From Brachionus rotundiformis (Eukaryota; Rotifera; Eurotatoria; Ploima; Brachionidae): a stretch of 64,000 nucleotides of DNA. Of this stretch, positions 24,201-33,678 are shown piece by piece. The stretch covers positions 1,111,188 to 1,175,187 of the forward strand of contig JAESIW010000180.1 in NCBI GenBank assembly GCA_016802295.1, in the 5' to 3' direction. Numbering within the stretch: position 1 is the first letter of the stretch; the number at the start of each line of letters is the position of its first letter. The notes beneath the pieces are model-generated. The model had not been told where the DNA came from. It ran no database searches and saw nothing but the letters and a program-made list of their open reading frames with translations. The position numbers and the translations under genes were made by a program.

Positions 24201-24370
24201 AACAATCAAATTGACTTGATAATTCACGCAAATCCGCTCAGCCTCCTGATCTAAAACTCCTGCAGTTCTACACAAAAATATAATTTTCACTCTAATTAAA
24301 ATACTCTCTAATTAATAAAAAATAAAATTTTTCTTTAATTTAAAAAATATTAAGAATTAATAATAAAATA
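21216..24370. other. Non-coding region downstream of the Distal-less gene
   Basis: No supported gene. The frame at 21440-21724 lies in slightly GC-richer DNA but its product is unrecognisable. Two stretches, about 22190-22560 and 23640-24260, are clearly less AT-rich than their surroundings without any coding frame, and could be cis-regulatory DNA of the neighbouring homeobox gene (inference). Confidence 0.45.
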
Positions 24371-25711
24371 TTGGAACACTTTGGTATCCGTTTAATGCCA
24401 ACTTGGTATCTTTAAAATGAATAAATACTTATAATTTTGGTCTATTTATTACAAAAATATTTAAAGCAAAAACTTAATTTAGGGCTCTATTAATGCTATT
24501 ATCAAAAACTATTTATATTATTCAATAAATACATAGATTTAATAATAAGATCTATTACAAGCAAAATAGCGCTATTTTGATGGGTTTTGTAATACCAGGG
24601 TTAGGGTTTGGAAAAAGTTTATTCGTTTTGTGCTAACATGGTACTTTTAAAATGAATAAAATACTCAAAATTTTGGTCAAATCTTTATTTATAACATAAA
24701 TATTTAAAAAAAAAGAAATTAATTTAGGGCTCTGTTAATGTTGTTATTAANNNNNNNNNNNNNNNNNNNNNNNNNNNNNNNNNNNNNNNNNNNNNNNNNN
24801 NNNNNNNNNNNNNNNNNNNNNNNNNNNNNNNNNNNNNNNNNNNNNNNNNNNNNNNNNNNNNNNNNNNNNNNNNNNNNNNNNNNNNNNNNNNNNNNNNNNN
24901 NNNNNNNNNNNNNNNNNNNNNNNNNNNNNNNNNNNNNNNNNNNNNNNNNNNNNNNNNNNNNNNNNNNNNNNNNNNNNNNNNNNNNNNNNNNNNNNNNNNN
25001 NNNNNNNNNNNNNNNNNNNNNNNNNNNNNNNNNNNNNNNNNNNNNNNNNNNNNNNNNNNNNNNNNNNNNNNNNNNNNNNNNNNNNNNNNNNNNNNNNNNN
25101 NNNNNNNNNNNNNNNNNNNNNNNNNNNNNNNNNNNNNNNNNNNNNNNNNNNNNNNNNNNNNNNNNNNNNNNNNNNNNNNNNNNNNNNNNNNNNNNNNNNN
25201 NNNNNNNNNNNNNNNNNNNNNNNNNNNNNNNNNNNNNNNNNNNNNNNNNNNNNNNNNNNNNNNNNNNNNNNNNNNNNNNNNNNNNNNNNNNNNNNNNNNN
25301 NNNNNNNNNNNNNNNNNNNNNNNNNNNNNATTGGAACACTTTGGTATCCGTTTAATGCCAACTTGGTATCTTTAAAATGAATAAATACTTATAATTTTAG
25401 TCTATTTATTACAAAAATATTTAAAGCAAAAACTTAATTTAGGGCTCTATTAATGCTATTATCAAAAACTATTTATATAATTCAATAAATACATAGATTT
25501 AATAATAAGATCTATTACAAGCAAAATAGCGCTATTTTGATGGGTTTTGAAATACCAGGGTTAGGGTTTGGAAAAAGTCTATTCGTTTTGTGCTAACATG
25601 GTACTTTTAAATGAATAAAATACTCAAAATTTTGGTCAAATCTTTATTTATAACATAAATATTTAAAAAGAAAAAAAAGTTAATTTAGGGCTCTGTTAAT
25701 GTTATTATTAA
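24371..25711 (+). repeat. Tandem repeat interrupted by an assembly gap
   Basis: The 380 bases before the gap (24371-24750) recur after it (25331-25711) with only a few differences. Each copy is a dimer of related half-units about 225 bp apart; both contain a TTTAAAATGAATAAA-like block and TTAATTTAGGGCTCT. This is a satellite-like array with more units probably inside the gap. Confidence 0.85.
24751..25329. other. Assembly gap (579 N)
   Basis: Run of undetermined bases inside the tandem repeat. Open frames across it are artefacts. Confidence 0.99.
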
Positions 25712-26035
25712 AACAATTTTTTTTTTCAATTTTGACAAATTTTTATTTATTACAGAGATAACTAAAAAATAATGTCCAGTTAAAAAATGTGCACTTTAAT
25801 TAACACTGTAAAGATTGGCAAACAAAATTTTTCCAAATAACAAAATTTACACTAAAATAAAATATAAATATTCAAATCTAAAAAAAAGATTAAAAATAAA
25901 ACAAAAAAAAATAATGTTTTACAAATAAAATGAATAATTTTTCTACAAAGTTAAATTTCACTTTAGACTTAGATTTGAATTGATCCGGAATGCTTACAAC
26001 TTAAACTTGATTAATCTCTTAGGGCACATACGAAC

Positions 26036-27172
26036 CTATTGCATACCATGAATGATCATTTGGTAATTGTTGTTCAACGGATTGGCATATGTGTAATTGG
26101 GGTACGTACTGGAATAGTTTGATTGAGATGTGACTTGGTTGGGCGAGGAGACACTGGCCGGATTGAAGCTCCACGGCTCGGCGGTATGCGCGCCTGTCTG
26201 CGCCGGTATACTGCCAGGATAGTTGTAAGCCGGCTCTGAACCGGCTGCCATGTTGTACTGATAATTTGGAGCCAGGTATGCATTGAAATAGGCACTGTTT
26301 GTTTGTGTATAGGCCTGATTGGAAAATTGGTAGTAATTTTGTTGATTGTTGATGTATGGGGAGCCGGAACGTGACGAATTGGCAAAAGATTGCTTCGAGT
26401 CTGAACGTGATCGCTCCAAAGAGGGCTCTCTGCTCGAGCTCCTGCTCGACGATGGCGACTCGTTCGAGGACAGGCTGTTCGAGTTGTTTTCGGAGTTTTT
26501 GAATTTTTTGTTGGTTTTTTCCGAATTGGATCTTTTTCGCTTTGGATTTTTGGTCTCGTCGCTCTCTGGCAGCGCTGTATGCTGAAATGGTGGTAGTTGA
26601 ATACTTTGCTCGGCCTCGTCCAGATTGCCCGCGAACGACGCCTCGTCCGCCGAGTCGTCGCCGCCTTTCACATTCTTTTTGAATTTGGAACGCTTGTTCT
26701 GGAACCAGATTTTCACCTGGGTCTGAGTGAGGCCGAGACTAGCCGCTAGTTCAGCACGCTCTGGCAAAGCCAAGTATTGGGTTCGTTGAAAGCGCTTATT
26801 AAGCACTTGAAGCTGCATGCTCGAATAAATGGTGCGCGGCTTGCGTATCTTTTTGGTCTTGGTGCCAATCTTGGGAAGTATGGACAGCTGGTCAGCTTTG
26901 CGCGACTCGTAGCCAATCGATATTGGCTTGACCTCGGGCGAGGAGTAGCCAGAGCCCGATATCGGGTAGGCTGCATAGCCTGCCATTTGAGTCGGGTAGT
27001 AGGAGACCGACGAGCTCGAACTGGAGCTCTTGGTCGAGCTAGACGAGTAAGAAGCTATGTTGCTATAGAATTGAGAGGTGGCGTTTGGCGTCGATGTTGA
27101 ATTCAGGTTCTGGTTCAGTGCCATGCCAAATGAATCATCGCCTGGATTCAACTCGTGACTATTATGGTTCAT
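26036..27172 (-). CDS. Dll: Distal-less (Dlx) homeobox transcription factor
   Basis: A 378-residue nuclear DNA-binding protein; Dlx proteins pattern appendages and neural tissue in animals. The homeodomain spans residues 109-168 (bases 26669-26848): KPRTIYSSMQLQ, RFQRTQYLALPERAELAASL, LTQTQVKIWFQNKRSKFKK. The RTIYSS start and WFQNKRSKFKK end are diagnostic for the Dlx family; Gln50 and Asn51 are present. The N-terminus is Ser-rich and the C-terminus rich in Tyr, Asn and Pro, as in other Dlx transactivation regions. The whole frame is one exon, whereas vertebrate Dlx genes have an intron inside the homeobox. On the coding strand a TTTTTTAG acceptor-like site lies about 26 bases before the ATG, so a spliced leader exon upstream is possible. 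Confidence 0.95.
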   Translation of the reverse strand: MNHNSHELNPGDDSFGMALNQNLNSTSTPNATSQFYSNIASYSSSSTKSSSSSSSVSYYPTQMAGYAAYPISGSGYSSPEVKPISIGYESRKADQLSILPKIGTKTKKIRKPRTIYSSMQLQVLNKRFQRTQYLALPERAELAASLGLTQTQVKIWFQNKRSKFKKNVKGGDDSADEASFAGNLDEAEQSIQLPPFQHTALPESDETKNPKRKRSNSEKTNKKFKNSENNSNSLSSNESPSSSRSSSREPSLERSRSDSKQSFANSSRSGSPYINNQQNYYQFSNQAYTQTNSAYFNAYLAPNYQYNMAAGSEPAYNYPGSIPAQTGAHTAEPWSFNPASVSSPNQVTSQSNYSSTYPNYTYANPLNNNYQMIIHGMQ

Positions 27173-29243
27173 GGTGTCCTTTTGGTAATCTTTTATCTAA
27201 AAAATGGTAACTAATTATTCAACAACTTGGCCAACTACACCAAAAATCCTATTTTTCTTTTGCAACAATCTCTCTTTTTCTCTCTCTCTCAGATTGAAAA
27301 TTAGATTTCTTATATTTTTTTATTTTTTTATTTATTTAATTTTAGAGTAGCTATTATATTACCTTTATGTTAATATTTTAGCAAAAATCGACTAGAAAAG
27401 AAATTTTATTATTTGATAAAAAATATGTGAGCGGGTGGAGTTTGTTTGCCTAATTGGTTAATTTAGAATTTATTTTCAATTGGAGCATTTGAGTAGTAGT
27501 GTAGCTACGCTACAATTGGCTAAACAAGACTCACTTGATATTTTAAATTGATTTTAAAAAATAAGAATGTTTTTGTTGATGTTTGGAAAAATTGAATTTT
27601 TCCAATTTTTCCATTCTGCATCTTTCTCTCTCTCTCTCTCTCTCTGAGGGTCTTTTTTTTATTTCGGAGGAAATGCGCAATTAAATTTGAGAGAAAATCT
27701 GAAATAATTATAGATCTCCTTATTTCCGGATCAATCAATTTAAAATTAAATTAAGATGAAGAAAAATTTTGCCATTCGTATTGAATATAAAGTGAATAAA
27801 ATAAACCCAATTTCTATTCATTTGTTAAAATTATGTGACTTAAGAACAACAAACAAAGCTTTTTATTTACCTTTTTTTCCTAAAACACTTTCGCGTCCAA
27901 AATTACCATTGACGAAAGCCCGCGTTCAAATTGGACCTCAAAAAGCCTCAAGAAAAAAAATTGTCAAAATTTTAATTCACTTTTAAATCAACTTGTGAAC
28001 CAAATGGTCTTAAATAGCTTATTGTTTATAAACATCACGGCCTACCTGGTTTAGATTTCTGTCAATTGACTTCAAATGCTGTTCTCATACTGTTAGGTCG
28101 CTAAAATGATCACTTAGTCAGAAAGAAAAAAGCCTGCAAGGGGTTGTTTATTTATTAGTTTTTAATTGACATTCTTAAAAGAACTTTATGCCGTGGATAA
28201 ATAATTTTCTCAAAAAAAAATTAATAAATTAAAATTTTATACATATAATAAGTCACCTAATACTTGTTTATAACTTTGTCATCCAAATTCTTACATAATA
28301 ACAATCAGTATATTTCTGAAAGATATTAAAAAAAACATTAAAATCTATTTTGATTTATTTTTGCAGTCCAAATGGCTAATTGTTAAATTTAAATTAAAAT
28401 TTAGTATAAATAAATAGATATAAAAATTTCAAATAAAGATTAGACTAATTAATTTTAAATCTATTAAATATGAAGTAATTTTTCCATTTTCAAAGTTTTT
28501 TTAGATTGGAATTTAAACAGATCGCGACTAAATATTGTTAAATGGACCATTAAAAAAGCTTAACTGACCACTGTTAAGGAAAAATTTGGTCTTATCTTTG
28601 GGCTTTAGGGACAATTTTTCAAAGATATAGCATTAAAATTTTAGTCATTTCATGTAATTTTTTCAAATAAAGTTATTAAGTTTATTGATTCTTAATTCTA
28701 TATGTTGTTTAAAATTCAATAAAGCTATTTATTATAAAATTGAATTGATTTTGTAAACAATTCATCTATGTTTTTTTAAATTTTTCTCAATCTTATCTCT
28801 TAAATTGCATAACTATGCGCACATCAATAATTAGTGGACTGGAAAAAGTGATTTGGTAATAGTTGAACCAAAGTTTAAATTTAAATTTTTAATTTAAAAA
28901 TCGCTATAAAATGCTTGGTATTCGATCATTTCTCCATAGAAAAGAATTTTTTCTAATTAATTTAAATTTAATTCGCCAAGCTAAATATGCATGCATAATT
29001 TAATTCATTATAACAATACTAAAAAAAATTTCTTATATTTTTGATTGATTATCTAATGATTGAAAATTTTCTTATTCTGGGAGTCTATTGTCGTATAGAC
29101 TGCCTTTGATACATAGATACAAAAAGCTTACTTAAACTTAAATAAACCAAACCAAATGATCTTTATTTGAATAAATAATAAAATAAACAAAAAATTGCTG
29201 GACTTGGAAAAAAAATTACCACTAACAACCCTCTTGCTTGTAA
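27173..29243. other. Upstream region of the Distal-less gene
   Basis: Non-coding. It contains two CT-repeat tracts, about 27269-27291 and 27621-27646, which read as GAGA repeats on the coding strand and lie 100 and 450 bases before the ATG. Bases 27870-27950 are less AT-rich. Promoter function is plausible but not shown. Confidence 0.5.
27621..27646. repeat. (CT)n microsatellite
   Basis: A near-perfect CT run of about 26 bases, GAGA on the Dlx coding strand. A shorter one is at 27269-27291. Confidence 0.9.
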
Positions 29244-30232
29244 ATTTTTAACAAATTAATGGTTGTTCGATTATAAAACTGTGTTTGAAAATGTCATCAT
29301 CGATTTTTACCAAATTTAATGGAAAAAGTACAGGCTTGTTTTAGGCAAGAATTTATTAACAATAATTTATTAATTTAAGTTTGAAAAATTTGAAAATTGT
29401 GTTATAATAGTGATTTGATAAAAAATCTAAATGGCATCATGTTTAATGAGACCGATTCCAATTAAAAGTCTTTTATTATGTACCTACCGTATTTATCAAT
29501 CGTAATCTTTATTTTAAAAACTTATAAACACATCCTATAATATTTTTCATTATTCTTTATTAAGACTTTTGACACACTTTTTTGTTTTAATATTCAATAG
29601 CTTTTGTAAAATTTTAAGCGCGTCCTTTTTTGGGGAGGTTTACAAAAGTTTCTGGTGCTTTTGCTTTGAACAAATCCAAATCAACCAAAAGACAATAAAT
29701 TTTATATTTTAAATTAAATTTTCAGCACTAAAATCTTTAAACGACTTTTCAATTTAGAGGTTCTATAATATTGATATTCGTTGTCAAATTAATATACTTT
29801 TGGTCCTAAACGATTATAAAATTCTTTTTTAGCAAAGGTTTTATATTTTACTTGAAATTTTAGGTTCAATTAGAAGATGCATTGAAAGGAACGACTAAGT
29901 TCCGTTCCAAACTACCCAAACTAAATTTTAAATAAATAAATAAATATGCAAAATTTTAAAGTGTGTTTTTTAGTTTTTTAAAAAGTGTAAAATTAAGATA
30001 ATCTATTTTTAGCTTCAAAAAAAATTTAAAAGGGTGTTAAAAAATTTTTTGGGGGTGATAATAAGGTAGTGTGTTTGAAAGCTTTAATAAGTGTGTCGAT
30101 CAAACTTTTGAGTGTGCCGATTAGATAGACCCTTTTATTATATCATAACATTTAGGATTTTTTATTTTTTCATCCTCCTTTTCCATTTAATGAATATTAG
30201 ACCAGTTTATTTTACTTAAATTGAAACTATTT
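29244..30232 (+). repeat. Left ~1-kb direct repeat flanking a LINE
   Basis: 989 bp, matching 32680-33678 in direct orientation. Comparison by eye shows one difference, a 10-bp insertion in the right copy (in the stretch following AGGTTTTATATT). It ends exactly where the LINE's 3' tail begins. No coding frame, no TG..CA ends, no RT or integrase, so it does not look like an LTR. Confidence 0.95.
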
Positions 30233-32679
30233 AGTAATAGTAATAGTATTCTGCGATAACAGGCCATAGGCTTGTTACTGAGCCTGATTTGCATCAAGCT
30301 ATAGCAGCTCTCTTTCTGAATTCCATTTGTCTAGCCTTGCTTTAAAGATGTTAACTGACTTAGACTCAACTACTGACCTCGGTAACTGATTCCAAACTCT
30401 TCCAGCTCTATTTGTGAAAAAGTTGAATCTTTGCCGACAATTCTTGACCAGCTCTATATTAATGCGCATTGTGTGACCTCTAGTACCATATGCTGGACTG
30501 TTCTGTGCTGAATCTACGCTAATGCAATTGGCTGCCGCTCTGACGTCGATTTTGTATCTGTCGATACCTTTTACTATTTTAAACATTTGAATTAAGTCTC
30601 CTCTTTCTTGCCTCAAGGAAAGTCTAGTCAGCCCAACTGCCTTTAAACGCTCATCGTAGGCTTTGTCTTTTAATTCATGCGCCAATTTTAATGCACGTCT
30701 CTGAACTTTTTCCATTTTATTTATGTCCTTCAATAGATATGGTCTCCAGGCAGGTAAAGCGAATTCCAAATGGGGTCTCACAAATACTGTATAGATAATT
30801 TTCATTAACTCAGCGTTTAAATGACTAAAATTGCTTGCTAATAAGCCTAAAGTTCTATTCGCCTTGCCAACACAATAGTCAACTTGAGTTGCCCATTTGA
30901 GATCCTTTGTGACATGTATTCCGAGGTCTTTCACGCATTCGGCCGATCTGATCGGGTATAGGCTTCCATCCTCTTGCTTAAAGCTGTAATGATTACGAGG
31001 GTTTCTACCGAAGTGGATAATCTCGCACTTGTCAAAGTTTAGGCTAATTCCCCATAGATTACACCAATCGAGTAACCTGTATATATCATCCTGAAACTCG
31101 CTAATATCGTCGTCATTTTTAATGACCGCGATAATTTTGCTATCATCAGCATAGAGCCTCATTTGATTTTTGAAAATATCCGGTAAGTCATTAATAAAGA
31201 TTACGAACAACAAGGGACCTAGAATTGATCCTTGTGGGACGCCGCTGCTCACCTCAAGCCATTCCGATGCGTGCTCACCCATGACTACTCTTTGCTTCCT
31301 ATCTTTTAGGAATTCTTCAACCCAATTTACGTACAGTTCCGGTGTTCCATAGCATCTGAGCTTAAATATGAGCTTCTTATGCGAGACAGCGTCAAAAGCT
31401 TTTGCAACGTCTGTCAGCAGTTCATCTACGTAAAACCCTTTGTTTAATGCGTCTGTAATTATATCCATGCCCTCTAAATGATTGCTTAAGCATCCTTTCT
31501 TTGGAACAAATCCGTGTTGGCAATCATTTATCAACTCATTCTCTATTAAATGTTTCATAAACCTTCCTTTAACTATTTTCTCTAGTAATTTACTGGCAAT
31601 AGAGGTCAATGATACTGGACGATAATTTGCAGCTGAAGCTCTCGAGCCTTTTTTGAACAAAGGACACACGTTTGCCTCTTTCCATTTAGACGGTACTATG
31701 CCAGTACTAATCGATTGATTAAAGATGATTGTGAGTGGGACTGCTACGCTGGGGCATTTTTTGAGTATATATGGATGTAGCATGTCGTTTCCCATAGCCT
31801 TGGATGGACTCAGTTCGGACAGAACTTTGGACACTTCTTGTATAGAAATAGGCTCTGAAAAGTAATCATTTCTGCTGACTGAGTTCAATACCATGTCATT
31901 CATAATTTTATCCTGCAAATACTCAACGTCGCTTGGGCAGTCCTCACGGAAAACTGAGTGAAATTGACTGTTTAATACATCACATATCTCTTTTTGATCT
32001 ATTACTTCCTTATGGTCGTGCACTAGCAGTTTTATGCCACTTTTTGAATGTTTACTCTTGATATACGAATAAAGAAGCTTCGGTTCATGCTTTGCCCTTA
32101 TTATTAGATCACTTTCAAATTCGGACTTAGCCCTTGCTATGCTCTTAGATACCAGCTTACACTGATCCTTGTAGCTATCAAATAAACTCTGGTCCTTCCA
32201 TTTACTTGCGATTACTTTTCTCCAAAGACAAAATTTGAGCCGAATATCCTTCTTTAAACTTTTGTTTAGCCATTTCGGGTTTTTAGGCCTGTCTTTCCTG
32301 GTTTTAATTGAAGGTGTCCATTTCCTCACGATTCCATTTAGGATATTCAGAAGTATCTCGTAATTCTTGTTCGCGTCTCCAACTAGAAGTTTAGGCCAAT
32401 CGAGTTCAAGCAGCTCTGATTCAATTTTATGGCACTCAGCTCTTTGATAAGCTAATTTCCTCCCCGATATGTAGTTCGTAGCTTGATTTTTCTCACCTAT
32501 ACCAATACCGAAGTCTATACATAAGTGACCATTTTCGAGTGCTGCCAAGGGTGGTCTTAGTTCAATGTAATCGATTAAGCTATCTGAATCTGTGAAAATT
32601 AAATCTAACGTGCTTATTGGCTTTTCCTTGCGTAAAAAAGTGAAATCCGAAATATTCTGAAATAGAAAATTATCGTAAT
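30233..32679 (-). mobile_element. 5'-truncated CR1/L2-like non-LTR retrotransposon
   Basis: The element spans from an internal point in the endonuclease (right end, 32679, reading YDNFLFQNIS and STLDLIFTD) to its natural 3' end at 30233. The 66-base 3' UTR holds an imperfect hairpin (AACAAGCC..GGCCTGTT, about 30258-30276) and ends in a short ACTATT-type tandem tail, as in CR1/L2 elements. It is flanked directly on both sides by copies of the same ~1-kb sequence. Confidence 0.9.
30299..32548 (-). CDS. LINE reverse transcriptase (ORF2, N-truncated)
   Basis: A continuous 749-residue frame, open further upstream to the truncation point at 32679. The RT domain covers about residues 230-530: KKGSRASAANYRPVSLTSI, TDVAKAFDAVSH with the first catalytic Asp (380), SSGVPQGSILGPLLF (434-448) and the YADD box (466-469). 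The C-terminal region (VRPHLEFALPAW, MEKVQRRALK) is typical of CR1/Jockey-type ORF2. The endonuclease is almost entirely lost, so this copy cannot make a full ORF2 protein, but the lack of any stop or frameshift says that the insertion is recent. The first Met is simply the first in the remaining frame. Confidence 0.93.
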   Translation of the reverse strand: MAALENGHLCIDFGIGIGEKNQATNYISGRKLAYQRAECHKIESELLELDWPKLLVGDANKNYEILLNILNGIVRKWTPSIKTRKDRPKNPKWLNKSLKKDIRLKFCLWRKVIASKWKDQSLFDSYKDQCKLVSKSIARAKSEFESDLIIRAKHEPKLLYSYIKSKHSKSGIKLLVHDHKEVIDQKEICDVLNSQFHSVFREDCPSDVEYLQDKIMNDMVLNSVSRNDYFSEPISIQEVSKVLSELSPSKAMGNDMLHPYILKKCPSVAVPLTIIFNQSISTGIVPSKWKEANVCPLFKKGSRASAANYRPVSLTSIASKLLEKIVKGRFMKHLIENELINDCQHGFVPKKGCLSNHLEGMDIITDALNKGFYVDELLTDVAKAFDAVSHKKLIFKLRCYGTPELYVNWVEEFLKDRKQRVVMGEHASEWLEVSSGVPQGSILGPLLFVIFINDLPDIFKNQMRLYADDSKIIAVIKNDDDISEFQDDIYRLLDWCNLWGISLNFDKCEIIHFGRNPRNHYSFKQEDGSLYPIRSAECVKDLGIHVTKDLKWATQVDYCVGKANRTLGLLASNFSHLNAELMKIIYTVFVRPHLEFALPAWRPYLLKDINKMEKVQRRALKLAHELKDKAYDERLKAVGLTRLSLRQERGDLIQMFKIVKGIDRYKIDVRAAANCISVDSAQNSPAYGTRGHTMRINIELVKNCRQRFNFFTNRAGRVWNQLPRSVVESKSVNIFKARLDKWNSERELL

Positions 32680-33678
32680 ATTTTTAACAAATTAATGGTT
32701 GTTCGATTATAAAACTGTGTTTGAAAATGTCATCATCGATTTTTACCAAATTTAATGGAAAAAGTACAGGCTTGTTTTAGGCAAGAATTTATTAACAATA
32801 ATTTATTAATTTAAGTTTGAAAAATTTGAAAATTGTGTTATAATAGTGATTTGATAAAAAATCTAAATGGCATCATGTTTAATGAGACCGATTCCAATTA
32901 AAAGTCTTTTATTATGTACCTACCGTATTTATCAATCGTAATCTTTATTTTAAAAACTTATAAACACATCCTATAATATTTTTCATTATTCTTTATTAAG
33001 ACTTTTGACACACTTTTTTGTTTTAATATTCAATAGCTTTTGTAAAATTTTAAGCGCGTCCTTTTTTGGGGAGGTTTACAAAAGTTTCTGGTGCTTTTGC
33101 TTTGAACAAATCCAAATCAACCAAAAGACAATAAATTTTATATTTTAAATTAAATTTTCAGCACTAAAATCTTTAAACGACTTTTCAATTTAGAGGTTCT
33201 ATAATATTGATATTCGTTGTCAAATTAATATACTTTTGGTCCTAAACGATTATAAAATTCTTTTTTAGCAAAGGTTTTATATTGTTTTTTATTTTACTTG
33301 AAATTTTAGGTTCAATTAGAAGATGCATTGAAAGGAACGACTAAGTTCCGTTCCAAACTACCCAAACTAAATTTTAAATAAATAAATAAATATGCAAAAT
33401 TTTAAAGTGTGTTTTTTAGTTTTTTAAAAAGTGTAAAATTAAGATAATCTATTTTTAGCTTCAAAAAAAATTTAAAAGGGTGTTAAAAAATTTTTTGGGG
33501 GTGATAATAAGGTAGTGTGTTTGAAAGCTTTAATAAGTGTGTCGATCAAACTTTTGAGTGTGCCGATTAGATAGACCCTTTTATTATATCATAACATTTA
33601 GGATTTTTTATTTTTTCATCCTCCTTTTCCATTTAATGAATATTAGACCAGTTTATTTTACTTAAATTGAAACTATTT
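32680..33678 (+). repeat. Right ~1-kb direct repeat flanking the LINE
   Basis: 999 bp, the partner of 29244-30232. It begins at the LINE's 5' truncation point. The extra ten bases lie near 33283. Confidence 0.95.

Noticed and set aside
24598..24611. GGGTTAGGG as a telomere-like repeat
   Set aside because: A single short occurrence inside each satellite unit; no tandem TTAGGG array.
24719..25361. Frames of ~205 codons across the first gap
   Set aside because: They consist almost entirely of undetermined residues.
26074..27100. Several open frames opposite and within the Distal-less coding region
   Set aside because: Shadows of the homeobox frame; composition follows from its codon bias.
27756..27986. 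76-codon frame upstream of Distal-less
   Set aside because: Lys/Ile-rich, low complexity, overlapping the probable upstream regulatory region.
29244..33678. LTR retrotransposon or Penelope-like element, suggested by the flanking direct repeats
   Set aside because: The frame encodes a CR1/Jockey-type RT with the end of an APE-type endonuclease. There is no integrase, protease, RNase H or GIY-YIG domain, no TG..CA ends, and the 3' end is LINE-like.
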